Assembly (NCBI GenBank): GCA_020627825.1
Contig: JAHDGD010000002.1
Coordinates: forward strand, 25,176 to 89,175
Source of the DNA: Saprospiraceae bacterium
GTDB taxonomy: Bacteria > Bacteroidota > Bacteroidia > Chitinophagales > Saprospiraceae
DNA: 64,000 nt
Direction of reading: 5' to 3'
Below the pieces are notes generated by a model. It was not told the DNA's origin. It saw nothing but the letters and a program-made list of their open reading frames with translations, and made no database searches. Position numbers and translations under genes: made by a program. This document shows positions 63,920 through 64,000 of the stretch, one piece after another; the stretch's first letter is position 1, and the number at the start of each line of letters is the position of its first letter.

Positions 63920-64000
63920 TTAAACTATTTGCAATTCAAAGTTATAAGATGAATACATCTTAAAAATAGTTCTTAGGAATAATGCTGTGTGAAATAAATT

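Overview
The window is AT-rich DNA of a free-living, probably marine member of the Bacteroidota. The evidence is a type IX secretion (T9SS) toolkit (a PorP/SprF protein and cargo with type A and type B C-terminal sorting domains), a 287-residue primary sigma factor lacking the long region 1.1, LytS/LytT-type two-component proteins, and several exact TAnnTTTG promoter -7 elements. Big PKD-type adhesins and the low G+C fit Saprospirales or a relative, but the exact lineage cannot be fixed from this sequence. I see no tRNA, rRNA, CRISPR array, prophage or intact insertion sequence.

Layout. 0-9 kb: the 3' end of a class I ribonucleotide reductase gene, a sirtuin, and a T9SS trio (PorP/SprF, an OmpA-type periplasmic anchor, a 1142-residue type B adhesin). 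9-20 kb: housekeeping genes (rpoD, a LytTR two-component pair, folE, fabD, yqgE, an ABC-F ATPase, a pseudouridine synthase) and a fusion of RibF to a family 2 glycosyltransferase. 20-34 kb: metallo-hydrolase, ferredoxin, short-chain dehydrogenase, TlpA-like lipoprotein, a BNR-repeat T9SS protein, dicarboxylate symporter, biotin carboxylase, two helical proteins of unknown function, and the mrp-nfu-pyrF group. 34-42 kb: a GbsR-type regulator with two small paralogous membrane proteins, a VTC/DUF4956 pair, a predicted lipase with Trp-containing 11-residue repeats overlapping a small lipoprotein gene, and an exonuclease/GIY-YIG protein. 41-54 kb: NamZ-like muramidase, a helix-hairpin-helix/beta-barrel protein, dgt, a TRAP solute receptor, a MazG-like pyrophosphohydrolase, a duplicated-domain T9SS protein, a nucleotidase and a large BNR-repeat protein. 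54-60 kb: a tightly coupled six-gene operon for a type III polyketide (FAD oxidoreductase, methyltransferase, chalcone-synthase-like enzyme, FabL-like reductase, FabZ-like dehydratase, ketosynthase). 60-64 kb: a giant repeat protein that stops in mid-repeat without a sorting domain.

Two kinds of non-coding repeat stand out. The first is a family of seven short palindromes of the form TTTGGG(C/G)T-n-A(C/G)CCCAAA between 20 and 55 kb, almost all just before a start codon or inside the first codons of a gene. The second is a pair of related inverted, MITE-like elements at about 45.0 and 50.6 kb. The strongest candidates for something undescribed are the palindrome family, the lipase/lipoprotein pair with its 11-mer tail, the RibF-glycosyltransferase fusion and the ACP-less polyketide operon.
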